From Sphingomonadaceae bacterium (GTDB taxonomy: Bacteria > Pseudomonadota > Alphaproteobacteria > Sphingomonadales > Sphingomonadaceae), in assembly GCA_947473355.1 (NCBI GenBank), contig CANJCQ010000028.1, positions 1 to 46,981 of the forward strand: a stretch of 46,981 nt of DNA. Direction: 5' to 3'. A program made the translations under genes and the position numbers. Below are positions 32,568 to 41,863 of this stretch, piece after piece. The notes under the pieces were generated by a model. The model searched no databases, was not told the origin of the DNA, and was given only the letters and a program-made list of their open reading frames with translations. Every line of letters starts with the position of its first letter. Within the stretch, counting starts at the first letter, position 1.

Positions 32568-33422
32568 TCAGACCGGTTGCCAGATCGGTGAGCCGCGCTC
32601 GGCCCGGTTGGATGGGATCATTCGTCCATCGACATCGCTCACGCCGTATTCCTGCCCCAGCTCGGCATTGATCCAGGTCCCGCCGGAGCGCTTCATCAGT
32701 TCAGGGTCCTTGGCCAGGGCCGCAATGATCCGCCCGGGGTATTCGGGCGAGCTGCCCGCTGCGCTGTTAAGCTGCGCCGCCATGCCGGGAACATTTTTGA
32801 GATTCTCGATCGCCCGCTCGGTGTAGGTGAACCCCTGCCACAGTGACACCGCGCAGACATTGTGCTCCTTCAGCTCGATCGCCATGTCGCGCATCATCCG
32901 GTCGGTGCCGGCCTTGGTCGTGCCGAAGATCACGTCATAGGTGTAGGTCACGCCGACAAAACCCGACAGCGAGGCGATAAGCCCGGAGCCTTGCGGCACC
33001 ATGATCTGCGCCGCGTGCCACGAGGCGACATAGGCCGCGCGCAAACCGGTATCGAGGATTTCCCAGTTCGACAGTGGCTTTTCCCAGAAGCTGATGCGCT
33101 GGGTCATCTCCGGCGGGATCGACAAGGCGTTGTTGACCAGAATGTCGAGGCGGCCCTGCTCAGCCTTGACACGCTCAGACAACGCGGCGACCTGCGCATC
33201 GTCAGTGAGGTCCAACTGCACTGCAATCCCCTTGCCGCCGCGCTCATCGCACAGCGCCGCAGTCTCGCCGACGGTGCCCGGCAGCTGGTGGACGCCTTCG
33301 CTGACCGTGCGGCCAGTGACGTAAACCGTCATGCCTTCGCCGGCGAGAGTCATCGCGGTGCCTTTGCCAATCCCCCGGCTGGCACCAGTGACAACCGCAA
33401 CCTTGCCTTTCAGATTTGCCAT
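32568..33422 (-). CDS. SDR oxidoreductase (DHRS1-like), catalytic Tyr replaced
   Basis: This 284-residue short-chain dehydrogenase has the cofactor motif TGASRGIGKG (about 13-22), NNALSIP in place of NNAG, and the serine region LIASLSGF. The usual YxxxK active site reads FGTTK (VIFGTTKAG): Phe stands where the catalytic Tyr should be, though Lys is kept. Two nearby tyrosines (TYTYD) might compensate or the protein may have changed function. The length and C-terminal extension resemble the DHRS1 subfamily. The ATG at 33420-33422 follows AGGAGA. It probably forms a transcript with the TonB receptor. Confidence 0.8.
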   Translation of the reverse strand: MANLKGKVAVVTGASRGIGKGTAMTLAGEGMTVYVTGRTVSEGVHQLPGTVGETAALCDERGGKGIAVQLDLTDDAQVAALSERVKAEQGRLDILVNNALSIPPEMTQRISFWEKPLSNWEILDTGLRAAYVASWHAAQIMVPQGSGLIASLSGFVGVTYTYDVIFGTTKAGTDRMMRDMAIELKEHNVCAVSLWQGFTYTERAIENLKNVPGMAAQLNSAAGSSPEYPGRIIAALAKDPELMKRSGGTWINAELGQEYGVSDVDGRMIPSNRAERGSPIWQPV

Positions 33423-33723
33423 GGTCTCTCCTGGCAGTTCATATTCTCTCCCGCTTTTAAGCGCTTACTGATCGCTGCTGCCGTGTCAGCAAGATCGCGA
33501 TGAGGGCAACGCGCTGGCTGGCGAACATCTCGCTGGACGCGCGTGTGGGGCGCAAGCAGAAAGATCCAATTTCGCAGCGATACTCCGATATCAAAGCGCG
33601 CTATATCTGCTGCTTCATCTACGAGACGCGTCGTTCACGCTTGACTATTTGAGACAAAATCGGGCAAATCGAATTTGGCAATTGGCCAGATTTAACCCGC
33701 ACTCCAAACGAAGACATGAGGCG
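33423..33723. promoter_or_regulatory. Divergent control region SDR / AraC regulator
   Basis: About 300 bases separate the SDR start from the AraC-type gene. No gene is seen. CAATTGGCCAGA at 33679-33690 resembles CCGATTGGCCAA before the kinase (28739-28750) and CCGATTGGTCAA before the NTF2-like gene (34801-34812), so it may be a regulator binding site. Confidence 0.4.
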
Positions 33724-34788
33724 ATGCCTCGATCCACTGATGTTCCACGCGAAGCACCCGAAGCCTTCGATGCCATTCATGGCGACATGCTGCGGCATTT
33801 CCGCGACCTTGTAGTTGAGTTGGGCGGTCACCCTGAGGCCCTTTTCGCCCATGTCGGCATCGATCCGGCCCGCTCACCACATGGCAGGCCTCGGGCCAGT
33901 TATCGACAATTCGTCTTACTTCTCGAATTCGCCGCGCGCGAACTGGGCTGCGCCGACTTCGGTTTGCAATTGGCGGTTCGCCAATCGGCAATGGCTTACG
34001 CTGGCCCGCTTGGGGATGGGATGCGTAACTCGCGCACATTTGGCGAAGCACTCCAGTTCGTTTGCAATCACAGCTATGCACACAGCCGGGCTGCCTGGAT
34101 CTGGTTGCGGCCGTCTCTGTCGGGCGCCAGCACGGTTGTCGGCCATGACATCCTGCTCGATGGTTTGCCGCAGAAAAGCCAGGCGATGGAATACATCCTG
34201 CTGGTCGGTAACCTCGCGACACTCGATCTTACTGGCGGCCGGGTCCGGGCGCGAAGGGTGCTCTTACGGCACCAGTCGATTTCCCCGGTCAAGAGCTACC
34301 GACGGTATTTCGGATGCGATGTTCGCTTCGGGCGAAGCGCAGATGCCGTCCTCTACAACCAGGATGATCTGGCATGTCCAATCTTCAACCCAGATGCAGA
34401 AGCTTACCAGGCAGCTGCATCAGTTATCGAGACACGGTTTGTCCTGCGCAAGCCTCCGCTGCATGCAAACGCCCGGGGGGTCATAGCCCATTTGCTCGGA
34501 ACCGAAGCTTGTACGCGGGGCCGCGTCGCTGCCGCACTCAATCTGCATCCGCGAACATTGGTGCGCGGGTTAGCCGCTGAAAGCACTTCGTTCCAACAGA
34601 TCAAGGACGAAGTCCGCCGCAACCGAATGCTCTATTATATCCGGCAGACCGGACTGGAATTCGCTGTCATATCGGAAAAGCTGGGGTTTGCGGAACAGGC
34701 CGTGATGACCCGTTGCTGCCGTAAATGGTTTGCGACGTCACCGACCCGTTTGCGGGCCGCATCCCGGGCAACCGCAGCGATCAGCTGA
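33724..34788 (+). CDS. AraC-family transcription regulator (OruR-type)
   Basis: This 354-residue regulator has an N-terminal ligand-sensing domain of the Arabinose-binding-like type (HPEALFAHVGIDPA; SYRQFVLLLEFAARELGC) and a C-terminal HTH_18 pair: GRVAAALNLHPRTLVRGLA and the second half MLYYIRQTGLEFAVISEKLG, then FAEQAVMTRCCRKWFATSP. OruR/ArgR-like members sense small organic molecules. It is placed between the SDR/TonB transcript and the catabolic operon, so control of both is plausible. The start at ATG 33724 is my choice; ribosome binding is poor (GAGG is only two bases upstream), and an in-frame TTG lies further up. Confidence 0.75.
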   Translation: MPRSTDVPREAPEAFDAIHGDMLRHFRDLVVELGGHPEALFAHVGIDPARSPHGRPRASYRQFVLLLEFAARELGCADFGLQLAVRQSAMAYAGPLGDGMRNSRTFGEALQFVCNHSYAHSRAAWIWLRPSLSGASTVVGHDILLDGLPQKSQAMEYILLVGNLATLDLTGGRVRARRVLLRHQSISPVKSYRRYFGCDVRFGRSADAVLYNQDDLACPIFNPDAEAYQAAASVIETRFVLRKPPLHANARGVIAHLLGTEACTRGRVAAALNLHPRTLVRGLAAESTSFQQIKDEVRRNRMLYYIRQTGLEFAVISEKLGFAEQAVMTRCCRKWFATSPTRLRAASRATAAIS

Positions 34789-34887
34789 GACCGTTTTGTC
34801 CCGATTGGTCAAGCCGTGGCGCACGGCATGCAGCACAGAAGGCCAATCGCAGCAACAATGCGGACACATGCCTGAGAGGATTGAAAA

Positions 34888-35439
34888 ATGACCGGTTCGG
34901 AAGCAACAACCATGTCAGCGAGCGAATATGCCCGCATGCGCAAACTGCTCGACCGCCAGGACATCGCAGACTGCCTCGCGCGCATCGCGCATGGTGCCGA
35001 CCGGTTTGACAAGGAGCTGTATCTTTCGGCCTGCCATCCAGACGCGCAAGTCAGCGTCGGCGGCTTTCTCAGCAGTGCCGAGGAGAGTTACGAGGGCGGC
35101 AAGGCGGGCCATGACGAGGGCACCCTCTCGACGAACCATTGCCTCTCGACCTCGAACTGCGACATCCAGGGCGATGTGGCGCATGTCGAGACCTATCACA
35201 TCTATTGCGCGCGCACGCGCGATGACACCAGCTGGGCCGCCACCGGCCGCTATATCGACCAGTTCGAGCGCCGCCAGGGCAAGTGGGGCCTGGTGTTCCG
35301 CCACATCTCGGTGGAATGGACCGGGCAGCTGACGCATTTCGACCTGCCGTTGCTCACCGATCCAAATGAACCCAAACATCGGCTCAGCCCCGCGCGCGAC
35401 AAGTCGGACCCATCGTATCTACGCCCGCTCAGGGCTTGA
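34888..35439 (+). CDS. SnoaL/NTF2-like protein
   Basis: This 183-residue protein has the NTF2-like cone fold pattern: a helical start (RKLLDRQDIADCLARIAHG), then DRFDKELYLSACHPDAQVS, a THNHCLS-like stretch (LSTNHCLSTS), and strands ending KWGLVFRHISVEWTG. NTF2-like proteins in catabolic operons act as isomerases, dehydratases or lyases on ring or enone substrates. The ATG has GAGG eight bases upstream. It leads an operon with the MaoC-like hydratase, SDR and ligase genes. The exact reaction cannot be told. Confidence 0.7.
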   Translation: MTGSEATTMSASEYARMRKLLDRQDIADCLARIAHGADRFDKELYLSACHPDAQVSVGGFLSSAEESYEGGKAGHDEGTLSTNHCLSTSNCDIQGDVAHVETYHIYCARTRDDTSWAATGRYIDQFERRQGKWGLVFRHISVEWTGQLTHFDLPLLTDPNEPKHRLSPARDKSDPSYLRPLRA

Positions 35440-35512
35440 GCCACGCTGCCGCGGCGATCAGCAGCCTGCATACCAAAACGCAATCCATAGCCATCCTGTC
35501 AGGAGTTCTTGA

Positions 35513-36700
35513 ATGTCAGATACCCCCAACACCATCGAAATGGACATCAGCGATGTCGTCAAGCGGCTTGGCCAGAAGGTCGGCGGGGCGCAACTGTGGG
35601 AGCCGGTCAACAAGACCGACATCCGCCGCTGGGTTATGGCGATGGACTATGTCAACCCGATCCACTGGGACCAGCGTTTTGCCGAACAGACCAAGTTCGG
35701 CGATCTGATCTGCCCGCAGTCAATGATCGTTGCGCTCGATTATGGCCACGGCAACAACCAGGCCTGCGTCGGCCATATCGAAGGCCAGCACATGATCTTC
35801 GGCGGCGAGGAGTGGTGGTGGTATGGCACCCACGTGCGCCCCGGCGACCGCATCCAGCAGGAGCGCATTTTCACCGGCTACAAGTATACGCAGACCAAGT
35901 TCGCCGGGCCGACTCTGTTCCAGTGGGGCGATGCCATCCACACCAACCAGCGCGGTGACCTTATCGCCAAGAGCTGTCCGACAGTGATCCGATACCTCGC
36001 CAAGGAAGCCGAAGCGCGCGGCATGTATGCCGAGAGCGCCGCATCGCCTGCCAAGTGGACCAATGCCCAGCTGCTCGAAGTCGAGAAAGTCCGCCGCGAT
36101 TGGTTCCTCTCGAACCGCGAAGGCCGTACCCCGCACTGGGATGAGGTTTCGGTCGGCGACAAGCTGCCGCGTCGCGTGATTGGCCCGCACTCGATCGCCA
36201 GCTTCACCACCGAATACCGCGCCTTCATCTTCAATATCTGGGGCAGCTTCTACTGGTATGGGATCGACGGCGTCGAGGATTGCTGGGTCAATCAGGATAT
36301 GGGCTGGATCGAAGGTTTCAGCTTCGACGAGGAAGGCGCCATGGTCGACCCCCGCCTGCGCGACGGGCTCTATGTCGGCCCCAGCCGCGGGCACATTGAC
36401 GACAGCCGTGCCAGCGAGATCGGCATGCACCGCGCCTATGGCTATGGCGCGACCATGGCGGCGTGGAACACCGATTACCTTGCCATGTGGGCCGGGCACA
36501 ACGGCATGGTCCGCCACGCCAAGTCCGAGTTCCGGGGCCCCGCCTTCGAGGGCGACGTCACCTATATCGAAGGTGAAGTGGTGGCCAAGCTCGAGAAGAG
36601 CGAGTGGGGATTCCCGATCGTGCAGATCGCGGTGCGGATGGCCAATCAGGAAGGCAAGACGGTGGTCACTTCGCTCAACGAAGTGCAGATCGGATACTGA
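35513..36700 (+). CDS. MaoC/FAS1-like acyl dehydratase, double hot-dog
   Basis: This 395-residue double hot-dog protein likely hydrates or dehydrates an enoyl-CoA. The N-terminal domain carries MDYVNPIHWDQRFA (about 43-56), matching the hydratase-2 type NP-x-H-x-D motif, followed by FGDLICPQSM. The second domain begins after ~190 and includes FRGPAFEGDVTYIEGEV near 345. Both halves are complete. The ATG at 35513 follows AGGAG by about six bases. The downstream SDR gene starts three bases after its stop, suggesting co-translation and sequential steps in one pathway. Confidence 0.75.
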   Translation: MSDTPNTIEMDISDVVKRLGQKVGGAQLWEPVNKTDIRRWVMAMDYVNPIHWDQRFAEQTKFGDLICPQSMIVALDYGHGNNQACVGHIEGQHMIFGGEEWWWYGTHVRPGDRIQQERIFTGYKYTQTKFAGPTLFQWGDAIHTNQRGDLIAKSCPTVIRYLAKEAEARGMYAESAASPAKWTNAQLLEVEKVRRDWFLSNREGRTPHWDEVSVGDKLPRRVIGPHSIASFTTEYRAFIFNIWGSFYWYGIDGVEDCWVNQDMGWIEGFSFDEEGAMVDPRLRDGLYVGPSRGHIDDSRASEIGMHRAYGYGATMAAWNTDYLAMWAGHNGMVRHAKSEFRGPAFEGDVTYIEGEVVAKLEKSEWGFPIVQIAVRMANQEGKTVVTSLNEVQIGY

Positions 36701-36703
36701 CCA

Positions 36704-37459
36704 ATGGGCCTGCTGGATGGCAAAGCGGCAGTGGTCACCGGCGCGGGTCAGGGGGTCGGGCGCGGCATCGCGCTGGCCCTTGCCCGCGAAGGCGCAACTG
36801 TTGCGGTGATCGGCCGGACACTGGCCAAGTGCGAGCGCACGCTGGCTGAGATTGAGGCGGCCGGCGGGCGCGGGATTGCGCTTGCCTGCAAGGTCAACCA
36901 CCGCGACGAGGTTGACACTGCGGTGAGCGAAGTGGTCGCGGTGCTGGGCGGTATCGATATTCTCGTCAACAATGCCCACACTTCGCGCCCGGTCGTTGCC
37001 TTCGAGGAGACTACCGACAAGGACATGGCCATCGCCATGCAGGGCTTCCACGGCGCCTTCTATTTAATGCAGGCCTGCTTCGAACAGTTGAAGGCTAGGC
37101 GGGGCAAAGTGTTCAATCTCGGCTCTTCGGCGGGCATTCGGGGCGATGCCGGCTTCACATCCTATGCAGCTGGCAAGGAAGCGATCCGGGCGATCAGCCG
37201 GGTGGCGGCGCGCGAATGGGGCGTGCACGGGATCACCGTCAACGTGATCTGCCCTTTCTCGGATTCACCCGGGATCGAATACATGATCGAAAATGTCCCG
37301 GGCTTCATCGACGGGCTGACTTCGGAAACCATGCTGAAACGGCTCGGCAGCAGCGAGCTCGATGTCGGCCGCACGGTTGCTTTCCTTGCCAGCGACGGCG
37401 GCAGCTATATCACCGGGCAGACTATCAACGTCGATGGCGGCATGGTCATCGTGCCATGA
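36704..37459 (+). CDS. SDR family dehydrogenase
   Basis: This 251-residue classical short-chain dehydrogenase has TGAGQGVGRG (13-22), NNAH (about 88-91), the serine in NLGSSAG and the intact YAAGK active site (about 154-158), with the GGMVIVP C-terminus. It would oxidise a hydroxyacyl intermediate made by the hydratase encoded just upstream. It overlaps the acyl-CoA ligase start (ATGA, 37456-37459). The cofactor is probably NAD(H), given the acidic-poor loop after the second strand (VIGRTLAKCE); this is uncertain. Confidence 0.85.
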   Translation: MGLLDGKAAVVTGAGQGVGRGIALALAREGATVAVIGRTLAKCERTLAEIEAAGGRGIALACKVNHRDEVDTAVSEVVAVLGGIDILVNNAHTSRPVVAFEETTDKDMAIAMQGFHGAFYLMQACFEQLKARRGKVFNLGSSAGIRGDAGFTSYAAGKEAIRAISRVAAREWGVHGITVNVICPFSDSPGIEYMIENVPGFIDGLTSETMLKRLGSSELDVGRTVAFLASDGGSYITGQTINVDGGMVIVP

Positions 37460-39189
37460 CGATTGCCGAGCGCCACAGCTATATTGCCGATCCGGCGGTC
37501 TCGATTTCTTGCGGGCCCCCATTGTCGCTTGAGCCAGGACTTGGTGAGCTGACGCTTTCGGGTTTCATCCGCGAAGTGACCGCGCGCTATGGGGACCGCG
37601 AGGCACTTGTCAGCCAGCGGCTCAATGGGTCGCTGGAGCGTTGGTCCTATAACACCCTGTGGGAGCGTTCGCTCGATGTGGCCAAGGCGCTTACTGAGCT
37701 TGGACTTGGCAAGGGCGAGCGGGTCGGCATCTTGATGACCAACCGCGCGGAATTCATAACCGCCACCTTCGGCACGGCGCTCGCTGGCGGGGTCGCTACC
37801 CTGCTCAGCACCTTCTCGACGGCCAGCGAACTCGAATACATGCTGGCCCAATCTTGCTGCTGCGTGCTGCTGTTCGAGCGGCATGTTGCAGGGAAGGACT
37901 TCGCGGCGATGCTCTGCGGAATCGAACCGGCGATCGCGGCGGCCTTGCCCGGCAAGCTGGCATCGCAAAAACTCCCCTTCCTGCGCCATGTCGCCATGAT
38001 CGAGGGCGGTGACAAAATCGGCGCGATCGCGAGCTGGGAAAGCTTCATCGCGCGCGGTTCCGATATTCCCCAAAGCCATATTGATGCCCGCGCCGCCACG
38101 GTTACTCCCGCAGACCCCGGCGGGCTGTTCTTCTCCTCGGGCTCGACCGGCAAGCCCAAGGGCATCCTCAGCGCCCATCGTGGCGTCGCCATCCAGTGCT
38201 GGCGCATGGCGCCGCAGCAGGGCCTTGGTCAAAACGTGCGCTACTGGACCGCGAACAGCTTCACCTGGTCGGGCAATTTCTCCATGGCGCTGGGCGCGCC
38301 GCTGGCAGCCGGGGGCACCTTGGTGCTGCAACGCCTCTTCGAACCGGAAGCGGCGCTGCGGTTGATGGCGGCCGAAAAGGTCGATTTCTTGTTCGCCTGG
38401 CCGCATCAATGGGCCCAGTTGATCGACGCGCCGAACTGGCTTGAGACCGATCTTTCAGCGCTCAGATATATCGATATCGACAGCTCGATCACCCGCCATC
38501 CGACAGTGAAGACCAGCTGGATCCAGCCGCACCACTGCTATGGCAACACCGAGACCTTCACCCTCACCACCGCCTATCCGGCCAATACAACGCGCGATGT
38601 TTCCCAAGGCAGCCACGGCCTGCCGCTGCCCGGCAATAGCATCAAGATCGTCGAGCCGCTGTCCGGTGCGGTGTTGCCGGTAGGCGAGCGCGGCGAGATC
38701 GCCACCAAAGGCCCGACGCTGATGCTGGGCTATCTAGGTATTCCGCTCGAGCAATCGACTGACAGCGAGGGCTATTTCCGCTCCGGCGACGGCGGCTATC
38801 TCGACGTGCATGGCCGCCTGTTCTGGGAGGGCCGCCTCAATGACATCATCAAGACCGGCGGCGCCAACGTCTCGCCGGTCGAAGTCGATGATATTCTCGA
38901 GACCTGCCCAGGGGTGAAGGTGACCAAGACCGTCGGAGTGCCCGACGATCTGCTTGGCGAGCTGGTCGTCACCTGCATTGTCCCACAAGATGGCGTAACG
39001 CTGTCCGAAGAGCGGGTGCGAGGATTCGCTCGGGAAAAGCTGACAAGTTACAAAGTGCCGCGCCGCGTGATATTCTTCACCGAAGATGAACTTGAAACCA
39101 CTGGTTCGGCCAAGATCAAAACCGCCGAGCTTCGAAAACTGGCAGCAGCCCGGATAGTTACGGAGGCGGCATCCCGAGACGATTTGTAG
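37456..39189 (+). CDS. AMP-forming acyl-CoA synthetase
   Basis: This 577-residue ANL-superfamily ligase activates a carboxylic acid to its CoA thioester. Motifs in order: FFSSGSTGKPKG (about 225-236), a YGNTETF turn (about 357-363), GDGGYLD (about 440-446), GRLNDIIKTGGANVSP (about 455-470) and the C-terminal lysine in TGSAKIKT (about 553-560). All are intact. The substrate pocket cannot be read by eye; fatty, cyclic or aromatic acids are possible. The ATG overlaps the SDR stop by four bases, so this is the activation step of the same pathway. Confidence 0.85.
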   Translation: MTIAERHSYIADPAVSISCGPPLSLEPGLGELTLSGFIREVTARYGDREALVSQRLNGSLERWSYNTLWERSLDVAKALTELGLGKGERVGILMTNRAEFITATFGTALAGGVATLLSTFSTASELEYMLAQSCCCVLLFERHVAGKDFAAMLCGIEPAIAAALPGKLASQKLPFLRHVAMIEGGDKIGAIASWESFIARGSDIPQSHIDARAATVTPADPGGLFFSSGSTGKPKGILSAHRGVAIQCWRMAPQQGLGQNVRYWTANSFTWSGNFSMALGAPLAAGGTLVLQRLFEPEAALRLMAAEKVDFLFAWPHQWAQLIDAPNWLETDLSALRYIDIDSSITRHPTVKTSWIQPHHCYGNTETFTLTTAYPANTTRDVSQGSHGLPLPGNSIKIVEPLSGAVLPVGERGEIATKGPTLMLGYLGIPLEQSTDSEGYFRSGDGGYLDVHGRLFWEGRLNDIIKTGGANVSPVEVDDILETCPGVKVTKTVGVPDDLLGELVVTCIVPQDGVTLSEERVRGFAREKLTSYKVPRRVIFFTEDELETTGSAKIKTAELRKLAAARIVTEAASRDDL

Positions 39190-39264
39190 CCAGCCGGACA
39201 AAACGTGAGGAGGGGCCGGCCCTTCATTTTTGCGCGATGCACTACTGGGACAGGAGCAGCAATC

Positions 39265-40200
39265 ATGACGCAATTACGCTTCGACGGCCGCACGGCAATC
39301 GTCACCGGCGCTGGTGGTAATCCCAGCCTGGGGCGGGCGCATGCGCTGCTGCTGGGTGCGCGCGGTGCCAATGTAGTGGTGAACGATATTGGCGAACTAC
39401 CATCTGCGCTCGGTTATCCCGGGGTTGCCTCTGCCGAGGCGGTAGCGGAGGAAATCCGCGCGGCAGGCGGCAATGCGGTGGCTGACAGCCATTCGGTGGC
39501 CAATGACGACGGCGGGGCGGCAATTGTTGAGGCGGCGATGCGTGCGTTTGGCTCCATCGACATTCTGGTCAACAACGCCGGTATTTGTCCGGTGGTTTCC
39601 TTCGAGGAAATGACGCCAGCCGACTTCCGCTACACGCTCGATGTCAATCTGATGGGCACGGTCCATACTTGCCGCGCCGCCTGGCCGCACATGAAGCGTC
39701 AGCGCTACGGCCGCATCGTCAATATCAGCTCGGGCTCCATGACAGGACTGGCCTGGCAGACCGCTTATGCTGCGGCAAAAGGCGCGATATACAGCTTCAC
39801 GCGGGCGCTAGCCTCGGAAGGGTTGGAATTCGGAATCAAGGCCAACACTGTCGTGCCTGGTGCCATAACGCGGATGGTCTATGCCGCGCAGGAAGCAGAC
39901 AGCGCCTTCATTGCCGAGACAAAAGACGTGATGGTGCCCGAGATCGTCTCTCCCGCCGTCGCCTTCCTGGCGCATGAAAGCGTGCCATTCACTGGTGAAT
40001 GCATCGAATCTATGGGTGGCAGTGTAAAACGATTCTACCTTGCCCGCTCGCCGGGTTTCCAAGATTCGGATATGACCATCGAAACACTGGCCGAACGCTG
40101 GCCGGAAATCATGGCCGATACGGCAGCGGGAATATCATCCCATGACGAAGCCGATCCCAGACAGTGGAGCCCCAAGCCCTACAGGCAGATTCGGCCTTGA
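39265..40200 (+). CDS. SDR dehydrogenase, multifunctional beta-oxidation type
   Basis: This 311-residue short-chain dehydrogenase is of the subgroup seen as the first domain of multifunctional beta-oxidation enzymes. The cofactor loop is TGAGGNPSLGRAHA (about 14-27) with VVVNDIG after it. The active site is VNISSGS and YAAAK (about 168-172). Unlike multifunctional enzymes, no hydratase or sterol carrier domain follows; it has a ~50 residue extension instead. The ATG at 39265 has AGGAG about eight bases upstream. It lies 75 bases past the ligase gene, and the hydratase is supplied by the MaoC-like gene. Confidence 0.8.
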   Translation: MTQLRFDGRTAIVTGAGGNPSLGRAHALLLGARGANVVVNDIGELPSALGYPGVASAEAVAEEIRAAGGNAVADSHSVANDDGGAAIVEAAMRAFGSIDILVNNAGICPVVSFEEMTPADFRYTLDVNLMGTVHTCRAAWPHMKRQRYGRIVNISSGSMTGLAWQTAYAAAKGAIYSFTRALASEGLEFGIKANTVVPGAITRMVYAAQEADSAFIAETKDVMVPEIVSPAVAFLAHESVPFTGECIESMGGSVKRFYLARSPGFQDSDMTIETLAERWPEIMADTAAGISSHDEADPRQWSPKPYRQIRP

Positions 40201-40343
40201 AGGCGGCCACTGGAATATCATGAGTAGTCATATACCCTTGTCCGATGTCAGATCCCTTCAGGATTACTTGCCGTTCGGCGTCCACATTGGAGGAGTGACG
40301 CTGGCTCAGCTGGATGATCCTGGTATCCCAGCATGCCTTACGC

Positions 40344-41840
40344 CTAAATTGCCAGCCTGACGCGTACCTGTGGTTCGATCTGCAGGACCTTGAAGCCACC
40401 TTCATCCGAGAAATAGATCAGGCCGCGCGGTGCGTCATAGAACCCCACTACTGCATGAACCGGCGAACCATGGTTGAAATACGCCACTTCAGTCGGCTTC
40501 AGCGGGTCTCGGATATCGAAGATCCGTAGTCCGGCATCACCAAAGTTCAAGGCGGCGAAGTGCGGGTTCAGCGGGTTGTCGATCAGGTGGAAGGCCAGCC
40601 AAGGGTCCCGCCCCGACGCCTTGCGAACTTCGCAGAACTCCGGCTTGTTGACAGCCAGTTGGACCATCGACACATTTCGCGCCTGCGCAGGATCAGTCAC
40701 GTCGCTGATATAGGCCTCGAACGCCCAGCCCAGCGCGCTCGACCTCGGGTACGGATGGCAACTGTCGCCATGTTCCTTCTGCGTGGCGATCCCCTTGGTG
40801 CCGCCTTCATTCGAATGCAGCACATATTCCCGCCCACCCACACGGAACCAGTCAAGCCCGTGGCCGGCTCCACTTACCTCGCCGATAACCTTGTAGGGTG
40901 TGGTGCCGATGTCGATAACATGAACCTTCGGTTCGGGCGACCACAGTGCCATTGTCCCGCCTGACTGGTCGCCGACATAAAGCCGGGTGTCGTCAGAATT
41001 GAAATCGGGCGAGTGCGACACTTGCGGCCATAGCAGCGAGGCTTGCAGCGGGCTGCCGCCCATCGCGTAGTTCGCGCCCATCGGTGCCGGCTTGGGTGCA
41101 TCCTCGCATAAGCTGCGCCCGGCCTTGATCGACTGGCGGTGAATTTCCTGCCACGGCCCGGGAAGTTGTGCCGCAACCTCGCAGCGGTGATCATTCACTT
41201 TCCAGCTCTTCGGATCGGCCAAGTTTGAGATGTCCGCTTCCCATACGCCGAACGAGGCAATCACCTTGGTGCCGGCATGGTTGATGCGGATGTCGTGCGG
41301 CAGGTTCTTGCGGGGGATGCCGGGCAACCGCGTGTCGGGCCAGTTTATCTCGCCCAGCACCCTGGGGTGCAGGCAGTCGCGCACATCCATAACCGTGCTG
41401 CCCGAAACCATAATCGCGCGGTCCTTGTTCACCACTACGCGCAGGGTTTCCGAGCCGTTATGCACCGGTAACGGCGCACCCACCACCACCGGCCGCGACG
41501 GGTTCCGCACGTCGATCACAGAGATCTGGCTGTCGTCGGGCGTCATGCCTTGGCCGCGGGCCCGCAGGTAGACGCACGAACCGGTGCCCGCGACGTTCCC
41601 GACCAACGGTAGCTCGCCAATCAGCCGGACGCCGCAGTTGTAGACTGCCTTTTGGCCGGCTGGCACTTCGCCCTGGATGCCGGGCTCGGGCGTATCGCCC
41701 CGGCCGCATAACGCTGGCGAGGCTCCGGTAGTCGCAACAGGTACCGGTGCATTCGCGGTCGCGGCAAGCACCGGCGCGTCCATTCCGGCAAGCAGCGATG
41801 AGCTCAACAGGGCGAAAAGCAGTCTGCCATTTATCGACAT
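40344..41840 (-). CDS. Secreted LVIVD-repeat-like protein
   Basis: This 498-residue exported protein has an N-terminal signal peptide (residues 1-27, LLFALLSSSLLAGMDAPVLA). The body has beta-propeller-like repeats with VIDVRNPSRPVVVG, VMDVRDCLHPRVLG, VHVIDIGTTPYKVIG and IFDIRDPLKPTEVAYF, which match the LVIVD type repeats seen in sphingomonad exoproteins. Several Cys residues suggest disulphides. Function is unknown; the linked esterase suggests substrate binding or processing. The ATG at 41838-41840 is 23 bases past the esterase stop, so the two are co-transcribed. Confidence 0.7.
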   Translation of the reverse strand: MSINGRLLFALLSSSLLAGMDAPVLAATANAPVPVATTGASPALCGRGDTPEPGIQGEVPAGQKAVYNCGVRLIGELPLVGNVAGTGSCVYLRARGQGMTPDDSQISVIDVRNPSRPVVVGAPLPVHNGSETLRVVVNKDRAIMVSGSTVMDVRDCLHPRVLGEINWPDTRLPGIPRKNLPHDIRINHAGTKVIASFGVWEADISNLADPKSWKVNDHRCEVAAQLPGPWQEIHRQSIKAGRSLCEDAPKPAPMGANYAMGGSPLQASLLWPQVSHSPDFNSDDTRLYVGDQSGGTMALWSPEPKVHVIDIGTTPYKVIGEVSGAGHGLDWFRVGGREYVLHSNEGGTKGIATQKEHGDSCHPYPRSSALGWAFEAYISDVTDPAQARNVSMVQLAVNKPEFCEVRKASGRDPWLAFHLIDNPLNPHFAALNFGDAGLRIFDIRDPLKPTEVAYFNHGSPVHAVVGFYDAPRGLIYFSDEGGFKVLQIEPQVRVRLAI

Positions 41841-41863
41841 TTCAATCTCCCAGGTCTCAGGAT

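Noticed and set aside
35720..37051. 443-residue minus-strand open frame
   Set aside because: It lies opposite the MaoC-like and SDR genes, whose motifs are intact; a shadow in GC-rich sequence.
37405..38409. 334-residue minus-strand open frame
   Set aside because: Opposite the ligase gene; no domain.
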